Of a stretch of DNA of 22,384 nt, positions 14,373 through 20,978 are shown in pieces. The notes under the pieces were generated by a model, which made no database searches, had not been told where the DNA came from, and saw only the letters and a list, made by a program, of their open reading frames with translations. Every line of letters starts with the position of its first letter. The first letter of the stretch is position 1. The translations under genes were made by a program, and so were the position numbers. This DNA is from CALDSL01 sp039810245 (GTDB lineage: Bacteria > Chloroflexota > Anaerolineae > Anaerolineales > Anaerolineaceae). Location of the stretch: the NCBI GenBank assembly GCA_039810245.1, contig JBDHWQ010000032.1:1-22384 (forward strand), in the 5' to 3' direction.

Positions 14373-14400
14373 TAAGACGAATGAAAGACGAAAAAGTTCC
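14373..14400 (-). promoter_or_regulatory. Candidate ECF/sigma-E-type promoter
   Basis: On the minus strand GGAACTT (14400-14394), 15 bp, then GTCTTA (14378-14373). The E. coli sigma-E consensus is GGAACTT-N15/16-GTCTAA, so this is 12 of 13 positions with consensus spacing. The predicted start is about 50 bases before the secreted protein's ATG at 14317. No competing sigma-70 pair of comparable quality is seen. Confidence 0.55.
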
Positions 14401-14436
14401 CGGTTTTTGTAAGGAGTTTGTAAGATTTTTAGTGAA

Positions 14437-14480
14437 ACAAACAGCAGGGCGGCACGCAAGCGTGCCGCCCTGCTGTTTGT
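14437..14480 (-). terminator. Long-stem intrinsic terminator of the aminotransferase gene
   Basis: A perfect 20 bp stem closes on a CAAG loop, 11 bp past the aminotransferase stop. The minus-strand 3' arm ends TGCTGTTTGT and continues TTCACTAAAAA, a moderate U-rich tail. It insulates the aminotransferase from the sigma-E-like promoter of the next gene, which starts 37 bp further on. Confidence 0.8.
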
Positions 14481-14491
14481 GCAAAGAGACG

Positions 14492-15676
14492 TTACAGCGA
14501 TGCGACGAAGTCGCGGATGCGCTGGGCTCCGTCGGCGAGCATTTCGTCAGAATTGGCAAACGACAGGCGCACGTGGCCTTCCCCTGCATGGCCGAAGGCC
14601 ACGCCCGGGGTGACCGCCACGCAGGAACCATCCAGCAGCCGGTCGGCGAAGGTGGTTGAATCCAGCCCGGTGCCGGAAATGTTGGGGAAGACGTAGAACG
14701 CGCCCTGCGGCAGCTCGCACGTAATGCCGGGGATCTGGTTGAGCGCAGCCACCAGCATATCGCGGCGCACCTGGTAGCGGCCGAGCATATAGCGGGTGTA
14801 ATCCTGCGGGCCTTCCAGCGCGGCCACGGCGCCCTTCTGCACGAAAGACGTGGCGCAGGTGGTGGAGTGCTGGTGAATCTTGAGCATCTGTTTGATGCAC
14901 GTCTCCGGACCGGCCACGTAGCCCAGCCGCCAGCCGGTCATGGCATGGCTCTTGGACAGGCCGTTGAGGATCAGCGTGCGCGGCAGCATGCCAGGCAGGC
15001 TGGCAATGGAAATGTGCTGGTTATTATCGTAGGCCAGGGTCTCGTAGATTTCGTCGCTGAGCACCAGCAGGTTGTGCGCCTGGGCCTGCTCAGCCAGCAC
15101 ATCGAGCTGGGCGCGCGTCCACATCTGGCCGGTAGGGTTACCGGGGGTATTGAGGATCACCAGGCGCGTGCGCGGGCTAATCGCTGCTGCCAGCCGCTGC
15201 TTGAGCATGTCTGGCGTGGTGGCGGAGTTCATCTCCACCTGCACCGGCAGCGCGCCGGCCAGCTCGACGCACGGCGCATAGGACACCCAACCGGGGTCGA
15301 ACAGGATGGCTTCATCGCCAGGGTTGAGCAGCGCCTGCGCAATGATAAACAGCGCGTGCTTGGCCCCCGGCAGCACCAGGATTTCTTTCTTGGGGTTGTA
15401 CTGCGCGCCGTTATCGCGCTCCAGCTTGTTGGCAATGGCCTGCAACAGCTCGGGGATGCCGCGGCTGGGGGTGTAATGCGTAAACCCGGCCTGCAGCGCC
15501 TCGATAGCCGCGGCGGTGACGTGCGGTGCGGTGGGAAAATCGGGATCGCCGCCGCTCAGGTCTACCACCGAGCAGCCCGAGGCTTTCAGCTTGCGCGCCT
15601 TATCCATAATGGCGACGGTGGCAGATTCGCTTAAGTTCAATACGCGGTCGGCGACAGGGATCAATTGTTCGGGCAT
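14492..15676 (-). CDS. Class I/II PLP-dependent aminotransferase (aspartate-type)
   Basis: The 394-residue fold-type I enzyme has the family order of motifs: LSGGDPDFPTAPHV, GFTHYTPSRGIPELLQAIA, the phosphate-site VLPGAKHALFIIAQALL, NTPGNPTGQ (substrate carboxylate and PLP ring contact), SDEIYETLAYD, the PLP lysine in NGLSKSHAMTGWRLGY, and RLSFANSDE near the end with the substrate-carboxylate Arg. It is closest in pattern to aspartate/aromatic subgroup I-gamma aminotransferases; the exact amino acid cannot be fixed. Start: MPEQL at 15676 with GGAGAGG just upstream; an ATG at 15691 would add five residues and lies before this ribosome site. Its leader contains two competing hairpins. Confidence 0.9.
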   Translation of the reverse strand: MPEQLIPVADRVLNLSESATVAIMDKARKLKASGCSVVDLSGGDPDFPTAPHVTAAAIEALQAGFTHYTPSRGIPELLQAIANKLERDNGAQYNPKKEILVLPGAKHALFIIAQALLNPGDEAILFDPGWVSYAPCVELAGALPVQVEMNSATTPDMLKQRLAAAISPRTRLVILNTPGNPTGQMWTRAQLDVLAEQAQAHNLLVLSDEIYETLAYDNNQHISIASLPGMLPRTLILNGLSKSHAMTGWRLGYVAGPETCIKQMLKIHQHSTTCATSFVQKGAVAALEGPQDYTRYMLGRYQVRRDMLVAALNQIPGITCELPQGAFYVFPNISGTGLDSTTFADRLLDGSCVAVTPGVAFGHAGEGHVRLSFANSDEMLADGAQRIRDFVASL

Positions 15677-15703
15677 ATCCTCTCCATCCATTGACGAATG
15701 TCG

Positions 15704-15732
15704 GTTTGCACCGCAAACATACCCGGGTGCAA
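15704..15732 (-). promoter_or_regulatory. Overlapping alternative hairpins in the aminotransferase leader
   Basis: GTTTGC-ACC-GCAAAC (15704-15718, 6 bp) and TTGCACC...GGTGCAA (15706-15712 with 15726-15732, 7 bp) share bases and cannot form together. They lie 28 bases before the start codon. They could act as RNA switch elements or as a palindromic operator in DNA; the sequence does not decide. Confidence 0.35.
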
Positions 15733-15736
15733 GATT

Positions 15737-15766
15737 ACGATATCACAAGCGCCGCGGGCGTGTCAA
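15737..15766 (-). promoter_or_regulatory. Candidate promoter for the aminotransferase gene
   Basis: A consensus TTGACA (15766-15761) is followed after 18 bp by TATCGT (15742-15737), a four-of-six -10 match. Predicted start near 15730, at the edge of the hairpin region. Confidence 0.5.
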
Positions 15767-15797
15767 TGGAAGTTGGGCCACACATGTCAGACAAAGA

Positions 15798-16781
15798 TCA
15801 CTCTTCGGCCGTGGGAGATGGCAGGATATTGAGGCTGGGGTCGCAGGGTACGCTGAACAACTCGAGCTCGGAGCCGATGCGCACGGCCAGTTGGCCGGTG
15901 CTGCTCCAGTGCGTCTCACGCTTCCAGGTCTCGCTGAAGAAAATGGGCAGCGCGGACGAGTTGACCATAACCACCTGCGCGGCAGTTTTCGACCCCGTCA
16001 GCAGTACCCACAGGTAGCCATCCTGATCAAAGTAAGCCACGCGCGAACCGTCGGCCGACCAGTTGGGGTCGTTGAGCACCGGGTAGGTGTCTTCATCATA
16101 GGTGAGCTGGTTGCGCGGTGCCATCCACAGCCGGGCGATAGCGGTTGGGGCGGGGGTCTGGATGACGGAAGGCACTTCGGTCTTCTGCCCGCCCGGCACG
16201 CTGACCTGCAGCTCTTTATAACAGCCCACGCCGCACGACACGAAGACGTTGAGGCGGTTTTCCAGCGGCCACGAATGCAGCATCTTGGGGCTGGCGTAGG
16301 AGTCCAGCACAGCCTCGCTGCCGGGGAACAGGTCTTGCGGAGCGGAGCCATCCAGCCCGGCCACATACACGGTATAAACGTTGTCGTTGGGACGCAGGCC
16401 CACAAAGGCGATCTGCTCGCCGCTGGGCGACCACACCAGCCCGCCCCACGCCAGCGGAGCCACCGTCTGCACGGTTTTGAAGCCCGGGCCGGATGCCACC
16501 ATCAGGCTGCCGGAGAACATGGCATGCGCGCTGATCGGAGCGATGTAGGCAATCTTATCGCCCTGTGGCGACCAGGCAATCTGGCTGCCCTGCTCTTCAC
16601 TGGTGGCGATCACCTGGAACTGGGCGATTGGGCAGGAAAGCGCTTCACCCTGGGCGAAGCTGCCCAGCGCGGGGGTGGGGGTCACAGCCTGCGGCAGGGG
16701 CGTCTCTCGCGGCTGCCCGCCGGGGATCACGCCGCAGCCGGCGAGAAACAGGAACCAGAATAGAACCAGAGCTTTTCTCAT
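15798..16781 (-). CDS. Lipoprotein with TolB/PD40-like beta-propeller repeats
   Basis: The 327-residue protein has a type II signal peptide with lipobox LAGC (Cys16), then a Pro/Thr-rich tether. Four blades are visible by their WSPxGxxIA(Y/F) signature: IAWSPQGDKIAYIAP, LVWSPSGEQIAFVGLR, PNWSADGSRVAYFDQDGYLWVL and THWSSTGQLAVRI. These resemble the WD40-like PD40 repeats of TolB. It should sit on the outer face of the cytoplasmic membrane and is probably a binding or scaffold protein; no catalytic residues are evident. No Shine-Dalgarno precedes the ATG; TACAAT ends nine bases upstream, so it may be nearly leaderless. Terminator-insulated from the btu operon upstream. Confidence 0.86.
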   Translation of the reverse strand: MRKALVLFWFLFLAGCGVIPGGQPRETPLPQAVTPTPALGSFAQGEALSCPIAQFQVIATSEEQGSQIAWSPQGDKIAYIAPISAHAMFSGSLMVASGPGFKTVQTVAPLAWGGLVWSPSGEQIAFVGLRPNDNVYTVYVAGLDGSAPQDLFPGSEAVLDSYASPKMLHSWPLENRLNVFVSCGVGCYKELQVSVPGGQKTEVPSVIQTPAPTAIARLWMAPRNQLTYDEDTYPVLNDPNWSADGSRVAYFDQDGYLWVLLTGSKTAAQVVMVNSSALPIFFSETWKRETHWSSTGQLAVRIGSELELFSVPCDPSLNILPSPTAEE

Positions 16782-16790
16782 AACAGCCCG

Positions 16791-16796
16791 ATTGTA
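16791..16796 (-). promoter_or_regulatory. Extended -10 promoter of the lipoprotein gene
   Basis: On the minus strand TGG-TACAAT forms an extended -10 (TGn) element whose last T is nine bases from the ATG at 16781. The -35 position (GCTCAC) is not consensus and falls inside the terminator stem of the preceding operon. Confidence 0.5.
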
Positions 16797-16809
16797 CCAG
16801 ACGATTTCA

Positions 16810-16856
16810 CAATGTGAGCGGTTCGCGCCCCAAAGGGGCGCGAACCGCTCACATTG
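16810..16856 (-). terminator. Hairpin terminator of the btu operon
   Basis: A perfect 22 bp stem with an AAA loop lies three bases past the btuD-like stop. The tail after the stem on the minus strand is TGAAATCG, poor in T, so this may be a Rho-assisted or RNA-stabilising hairpin rather than a strong intrinsic terminator. Confidence 0.65.
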
Positions 16857-16859
16857 CCT

Positions 16860-17669
16860 TTATCCCTGCGGAAGGACGATGTGCTGGCGGCCGTCTTTGA
16901 CCGGGAGCACCTGGAGCGAGACGCCGTAGGCCTCGCTGAGCAGCGCGGGGGTGAGCACGTCCAGCGGCTTGCCGGCGGCGCGCAGCTCGCCGGAAACCAG
17001 CAGCGCGACCTCGTCGGCATAGCGCAGCACCAGGTTGAGATCGTGGATGGCGAGCACCACCGCCAGGCCGTCATTGCGCGCCAGCGAGCGTACCAGGTCT
17101 AGCAGGGTAAACTGGTATTTCAAGTCCAGGTGGGTGGTGGGTTCGTCCAGCAGCAGCACCGGGGCGGATTGAGCCAGGGCGCGCGCCAGCAGCAGGCGCT
17201 GCTGCTCGCCGCCCGAAAGCTGGCCCACGCGCCGCGCGGCAAGCTGGATGGTGTGAGTGCGGCGCATGCAGTCTGCCACCACTTCTTCATCACGGCGCGA
17301 GACCTGCCCCAACCAGTTGAGATGCGGGGTGCGGCCCAGCAGCACGGTCTCCCAGGCGGTGAAGGCAGGCGGCAGGCTGCGCGCCTGGGGCACCACTGCC
17401 AGCAGCCGGGCGCGTTCGGCCGGGTGGATGCGCGCCAGGTCGTGCCCGCCCACGCGCACCTGGCCGCCGGTGAGCGGCAGCACGCCGCTGATGGCGCGGA
17501 TGAGGCTGGATTTGCCCGCGCCATTGGGGCCAATAAGTGCCAGGATGCTGCCAGGGAGCACGCTGAAACTGACGTCGCGCAGCACGGGCGTGGCGCCATA
17601 GGCGGCGCCGAGCGCGCGCACGTCCAGCACGGGGGAATGCGAAGTGGAGCGGGGAGCGGGAGTTACCAC
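16860..17669 (-). CDS. btuD: ABC transporter ATPase, B12/siderophore type
   Basis: The 269-residue ATPase has Walker A GPNGAGKSS (47-55), Q-loop VVPQARSLP, ABC signature LSGGEQQR (151-158), Walker B VLLLDEPTTHLD (171-182) and the switch His in AIHDLNLV. These are typical of the FecE/BtuD group. It starts with GTG at 17669 overlapping the permease stop by 7 bp; no clear ribosome site precedes it, so coupling or a later start is possible. Cobalamin specificity is assigned from the riboswitch ahead of the operon, not from this protein. Confidence 0.88.
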   Translation of the reverse strand: MVTPAPRSTSHSPVLDVRALGAAYGATPVLRDVSFSVLPGSILALIGPNGAGKSSLIRAISGVLPLTGGQVRVGGHDLARIHPAERARLLAVVPQARSLPPAFTAWETVLLGRTPHLNWLGQVSRRDEEVVADCMRRTHTIQLAARRVGQLSGGEQQRLLLARALAQSAPVLLLDEPTTHLDLKYQFTLLDLVRSLARNDGLAVVLAIHDLNLVLRYADEVALLVSGELRAAGKPLDVLTPALLSEAYGVSLQVLPVKDGRQHIVLPQG

Positions 17670-18685
17670 GGGTTTTGCCCTTTCGCGCGGCGCAGGACGA
17701 ACAGGAAGAACGGCGCGCCGGCAATGGCGGTAATGATGCCCACCGGGATCTCAGCCGGGGCCATGATCACGCGCGCCAGCACGTCGGCCAGCAGCAGCAG
17801 CCCGGCACCGGTGAGCATCGAAAGCGGCAGCAGGCGGCGGTAGTCGCCGCCCCACAGAAGACGCACCAGGTGTGGCACGATGAGACCCACAAAGCTGATG
17901 ATGCCGGCGAAGGAGATGGCCGCGGCGGTGGAGAGCGTGGCCGCCACCACGATCACGCGGCGCACGCGGTCGACCGGCAGGCCGAGCTGCTGCGCCTGTT
18001 CGTCGCCGAACTGCAGCACGTTGAGCGCGTGGCCCATCACCAGCAGCAGCCCCAGGCCCACCACCACGTAAGGCAGGATGGCCATCACCGGCTGCCAGCC
18101 GCTGGCAGCCGCGCCGCCCAGCAGGAACACCAGCGCGCGGCGCAGCTCACCGCTGGCGTTAATCATCAGGAAAGACGTCATGGCAGTGGCAAACGAGCTG
18201 ACCGCCACGCCCGCCAGCAGCATATTGGTCACCGGTAGGGTGCGGCCTACGCGCGCCAGCTCGTAGACGATGCCCACGGTGAGCAGCGCGGCGAGAAAGG
18301 CGGCCAGCGGCACGGCCATCATCCCCAGCGTCGAGCCGGTGAACCCCAGGCTGATGGCGATGATCGCACCCAACCCGGCGCCTGAAGCCACGCCGATCAG
18401 GTAGGGGTCGGCCAGCGGGTTGCGAAACAGGCCCTGATAGCCCGCGCCGGAACCGGCCAGCGCCGCGCCCACCAGGGCGATCAGCGCGGTGCGCGGCAGG
18501 CGCAGGCTGAACAGGATGGTCGCCAGCGGCGCGCTGGCCGGTTCCGGCGCCACGCCGCCAATACGCTGCCCGATGATCCGCAGCAGTACGGCGGGCGGGA
18601 TGAACACGCTGCCCACCGCCACGCTGAGCAGCAGCGCGGCGGCGAGCAGAAGCAGGGCGGCCAGGTACGGACGCGCCAGGCGCAT
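17663..18685 (-). CDS. btuC: ABC transporter permease, FecCD/BtuC family
   Basis: The 340-residue protein has about ten membrane segments and the family signatures: LRLPRTALIALVGAALAGSGAGYQGLFRNPLADPYLIGVASGAGLGA in the first third, GHALNVLQFGDEQAQQLGLPVDRVR (coupling helix region) and AGIISFVGLIVPHLVRLLWGGDYRRLLPLS. It pairs with the ATPase as a homodimer in the membrane to import a corrinoid or siderophore. It begins 3 bp after the binding-protein stop. Confidence 0.92.
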   Translation of the reverse strand: MRLARPYLAALLLLAAALLLSVAVGSVFIPPAVLLRIIGQRIGGVAPEPASAPLATILFSLRLPRTALIALVGAALAGSGAGYQGLFRNPLADPYLIGVASGAGLGAIIAISLGFTGSTLGMMAVPLAAFLAALLTVGIVYELARVGRTLPVTNMLLAGVAVSSFATAMTSFLMINASGELRRALVFLLGGAAASGWQPVMAILPYVVVGLGLLLVMGHALNVLQFGDEQAQQLGLPVDRVRRVIVVAATLSTAAAISFAGIISFVGLIVPHLVRLLWGGDYRRLLPLSMLTGAGLLLLADVLARVIMAPAEIPVGIITAIAGAPFFLFVLRRAKGQNPW

Positions 18686-18688
18686 GGG

Positions 18689-19633
18689 TTACTCAAAGGC
18701 TCCCGGGTGGAGCAGTTTTGCCACCGTCTCCAGACCGTCCACCAGGCGCGGGCCGGGACGGCTGACCAGGTCATCATCGAAGGTGTAGATCTGGTTGTTC
18801 TGTACCGCATTGATGCCATCCCAGCCTGGGCGCTGCTTGAGGCTTTCGGGGGTCACGCCGTAGGCCGCGTCACCCAGCAGGATAATCGAGGGGTTCTGCA
18901 CCAGCAGTTCTTCCTGACTGATCTGCGCCCAGGCCTGGTTCATCTTGCCCGCGGCGTTGAAGCCGCCGGCCATATTGATGAGATAGTCCATAAAGTTGCC
19001 GGGGCCGGCCGTCCAGGGCTTGGCCGGGTCGGAGCCGTCCAGCTCGTAGAACACCACCGGGCGGCTGGAGAGCGGGGCGATCTTCATCTGCACGTCACTG
19101 ACGCGCTGGCGCAGCGACAGGTTGAGCGCCTGGGCTTCAGCATCGTGGCCGCTGAGCGCGCCAATGATTTCGATATTGCCATACAGGCCGTCAAAGTCTT
19201 TGGGGTTGGTGAGGTAATAGGCGATGATGCCCAGGTCTTGCAACGATTTTGCCAGGTCGGGCGGGTTGAGCTCGGAGAGCAGCACCAGGTCGGGCTGCAG
19301 GCGGGTAATTTCTTCCAGGTTATATTTGCCCATGTTGCCACCAATGGTGGGCAGGGCCGCGGCCGCTTCGGGATAATCGGAGAATTCGTCGCGCGCGATC
19401 AACTGCGCGCCGGCGCCAACCGCGAAGAGCAGCTCGGTGTTGGAAGGCGCCAGCGAGACGATCTTCTGCGCCGGGCCGGGCAGGGTCACGCTGCGGCCCA
19501 GGCCGTCGGTAAGCGCCAGCGACGCGGGCGCGACGGTGGGAGCAGTGGTGGCCGCGGGCGCGGCCGGCGCGCAGGCAGCGAGGAGTAGCGTGAGCGCGAT
19601 GAGCGCGGGGATGAGCATGCGAAGCTTCTTCAT
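18689..19633 (-). CDS. btuF: Periplasmic-type binding lipoprotein, BtuF/FecB family
   Basis: The 314-residue protein has a lipobox LAAC (Cys21), an Ala/Pro/Thr tether and a class III (TroA-like) binding fold with a single rigid linker helix. Family motifs are KIVSLAPSNTELLFAVGAGAQLIARDEFSDYP, the first-lobe closing PDLVLLSELN and the second-lobe GNFMDYLINMAGG, then NPSIILLGDAAYGVTPESLKQRPGWDGINAVQNNQIY. The SLAPSNTE and DYP segments are typical of cobalamin-binding BtuF. AAGGA lies seven bases before ATG 19633. It is the first gene of the riboswitch-controlled operon. Confidence 0.92.
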   Translation of the reverse strand: MKKLRMLIPALIALTLLLAACAPAAPAATTAPTVAPASLALTDGLGRSVTLPGPAQKIVSLAPSNTELLFAVGAGAQLIARDEFSDYPEAAAALPTIGGNMGKYNLEEITRLQPDLVLLSELNPPDLAKSLQDLGIIAYYLTNPKDFDGLYGNIEIIGALSGHDAEAQALNLSLRQRVSDVQMKIAPLSSRPVVFYELDGSDPAKPWTAGPGNFMDYLINMAGGFNAAGKMNQAWAQISQEELLVQNPSIILLGDAAYGVTPESLKQRPGWDGINAVQNNQIYTFDDDLVSRPGPRLVDGLETVAKLLHPGAFE

Positions 19634-19702
19634 AGCGTGTCCTTATCGGATGGCAGACAACTTGAATCATTGGAACCAGCGGCAAACATTGTCCGTGCGT
19701 GT

Positions 19703-19739
19703 TAAATTAAAATCCCTATCCAAAATCCAGGGAATAGGG
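19703..19739 (-). terminator. Attenuator-type terminator in the btu leader
   Basis: On the minus strand CCCTAT (19739-19734) pairs with ATAGGG (19719-19714), extended by GG/CC across a bulged T, followed by ATTTTAATTTAA (19713-19702). It lies between the riboswitch and btuF, where B12-bound aptamer would be expected to favour termination. Confidence 0.65.
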
Positions 19740-19746
19740 AGCGGGG

Positions 19747-19776
19747 TCAAGGGTAACAGCAAGCGGTCACCAGCAC
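19747..19776 (-). CDS. Putative nine-codon leader ORF in the btu leader
   Basis: AAAGGAGGTG (19790-19781), a perfect ten-base complement to the usual 16S rRNA 3' end, lies in the leader; AGGAGG ends six bases before a GTG (19776-19774). Translation gives M-L-V-T-A-C-C-Y-P and stops at TGA (19749-19747), seven bases before the terminator stem. This is the strongest Shine-Dalgarno in the window yet it drives no annotated gene. A leader peptide, a ribosome loading site that affects the terminator, or chance are all possible. Confidence 0.35.
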   Translation of the reverse strand: MLVTACCYP

Positions 19777-19814
19777 GTTCCACCTCCTTTCCGCGAGGTT
19801 GTGGCACATGCCGA

Positions 19815-19924
19815 TCCGGCGGGCGACCTGGCTTGAGGGTAAAGACCCTCATACAGTTGCGCGACAGCACCGGACTCACACCGGTTTCGCCATTATCCTT
19901 CCCATCCGGGGGGTTAGGACCGGA
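19815..19924 (-). ncRNA. Cobalamin riboswitch aptamer
   Basis: Read on the minus strand: P1 from TCCGG (19924-19920) pairing CCGGA (19819-19815); a GGGAAGG segment; GGTGTGAGTCCGGTGCTGTC followed by GCGCAACTGTA, the conserved core; a GAGGGT-CTTT-ACCCTC hairpin (19850-19835); and the B12 box AAGCCAGGTCGCC (19834-19822). These match the cobalamin riboswitch family (Rfam RF00174). It senses adenosylcobalamin or a related corrinoid and represses the btu operon when bound. A short leader ORF and a terminator follow. Confidence 0.92.
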
Positions 19925-19944
19925 GCAGCTATTCGATTGAGATG

Positions 19945-19973
19945 ATTGTATCCGCGGAAGGGTGAAGCGTCAA
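19945..19973 (-). promoter_or_regulatory. Promoter of the btu operon
   Basis: TTGACG (19973-19968), exactly 17 bp, then TACAAT (19950-19945). Predicted start near 19938, 14 bases before riboswitch helix P1. Confidence 0.78.
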
Positions 19974-19996
19974 GGAAGGTGGGGGTTCCCGTTTCG

Positions 19997-20032
19997 AAAA
20001 AGATGGCGCGGCGCTTTGAGCGCCGCGCCATC
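19997..20032 (-). terminator. Intrinsic terminator of the iron permease gene
   Basis: A perfect 14 bp GC-rich stem (20002-20032, three-base loop) is followed on the minus strand by five T (20001-19997). It ends the FTR1-type gene 16 bp past its stop. Confidence 0.92.
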
Positions 20033-20047
20033 GAAAACGATCAAAAA

Positions 20048-20872
20048 TTATGCTGCCTGGCTCTGCGGCTGGCGCGTGTTGAGCAGGCGCACCACAACGA
20101 ACATGGTGATAAAGTACGACAGGTAGGCGATCATCTCGGTCAGCGAAGGGTTGCCGTTATAGCCAAACATGGCCGTCAGCAGCCCGCCAAGCACCGAATT
20201 ATCGGCCAGCAGCGGGTTGAGGTTGTAGACATTCTCCACCACGGCCGGGATCAGCCCGGCCTCATTGAACTCGTGCATGCCGTGCGCGAACAGGCCGGCG
20301 GCAAACAGGATCAGCAGGATATTGGTAACCTGGAAGAAGCGCCCCAGCGGCAGCCGGCGCGTGGACGAGAACAGCGCCCAGCCTAAAGCGGCGGCCGCGA
20401 GCAGGCCAAGCGCGGCGCCCAGCAAGGTGGATCCGCCCGAAGCGCCGGCCATGCCGGCCGCCAGCAGAAACAGCGCCAGCTCAATTCCCTCGCGGAACAC
20501 GGCCAGGAAGGCAATGCCAAACAGCGGCCAGCGGTTGAGCGACAGCGCGCCGCGGCGCACCTGCGTTTCCAGGTCAGCGCGGTGCGAGCGCGACTGGCGT
20601 GACATCCAGAAGATCATCCATGTGAGCACGCCGGCCGCCAGCCACATGCTGACGCCTTCAAAGATTTCTTCAGCGTGGCCTTCCAGGCTGGCATCGAACA
20701 GGCGCAGGCCCAGCGCCAGCGCCAGGCTGGCCAGGAATGCAGCGGCCACGCCCAGCCAAACGGAGACTTTCAGCTCCGGGCGGTTGAGTTTGCGCAACAC
20801 GCCCAGGACGATACCAACCACCAGGGCAGCTTCCACGCCCTCGCGCAGCGCGAGCAGGAATCCAGGGAGCAT
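20048..20872 (-). CDS. FTR1/EfeU-family iron permease
   Basis: The 274-residue protein has about seven membrane helices and the two REGxE motifs of the iron/lead transporter family: LREGVEAALVV at 9-19 and VFREGIELALF in the fourth helix. These acidic-arginine motifs bind iron in EfeU and fungal Ftr1. EfeO and EfeB partners are absent from the window, so it may work alone or with genes elsewhere. Start ATG 20872 is preceded by CAGGAG. It has its own very strong promoter and a terminator, so it is a single-gene unit; iron control is likely but unproven. Confidence 0.92.
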   Translation of the reverse strand: MLPGFLLALREGVEAALVVGIVLGVLRKLNRPELKVSVWLGVAAAFLASLALALGLRLFDASLEGHAEEIFEGVSMWLAAGVLTWMIFWMSRQSRSHRADLETQVRRGALSLNRWPLFGIAFLAVFREGIELALFLLAAGMAGASGGSTLLGAALGLLAAAALGWALFSSTRRLPLGRFFQVTNILLILFAAGLFAHGMHEFNEAGLIPAVVENVYNLNPLLADNSVLGGLLTAMFGYNGNPSLTEMIAYLSYFITMFVVVRLLNTRQPQSQAA

Positions 20873-20935
20873 GTGTGTTTCTCCTGTGAGATGTAGGATA
20901 TGCGTGAGCGGCGCGTGCCGTCCCAGGCGAAAGTA

Positions 20936-20963
20936 ATTATACTAATCTTATCTTATTTGTCAA
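20936..20963 (-). promoter_or_regulatory. Consensus promoter and candidate operator of the iron permease
   Basis: On the minus strand a perfect TTGACA (20963-20958) and a perfect TATAAT (20941-20936) are 16 bp apart. The spacer is purely A/T/G with a tandem ATAAGATAAGATTAG pattern, in a roughly 45 bp AT-rich island. Predicted start near 20929. A promoter this strong normally needs a repressor; Fur- or DtxR-like control is a guess. Confidence 0.72.
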
Positions 20964-20978
20964 TAAAATCATAAATAT

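Larger units (their letters stand above)
19634..20047 (-). other. 414 bp intergenic region: btu leader plus iron-permease terminator
   Basis: This stretch has no protein gene longer than the nine-codon leader ORF. In minus-strand order it holds the FTR1 gene terminator (20032-19997), the btu promoter, the riboswitch, the leader ORF, an attenuator hairpin and about 70 bases up to btuF in which I see only the AAGGA ribosome site. Confidence 0.8.

Noticed and set aside
13148..14659. 503-codon plus-strand frame opposite the secreted protein
   Set aside because: It runs through two strong hairpins and a promoter region and is compositionally a shadow of the minus-strand gene, which has a signal peptide and recognisable domains.
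19781..19790. Match to the 16S rRNA 3' end as a fragment of an rRNA gene
   Set aside because: Only the ten-base anti-SD complement matches; flanking sequence shows none of the conserved 16S 3' helix.
19667..19879. 70-codon minus-strand frame in the btu leader
   Set aside because: It crosses the riboswitch B12 box and the terminator, has no ribosome site at its start and no similarity; the leader RNA explains the sequence.
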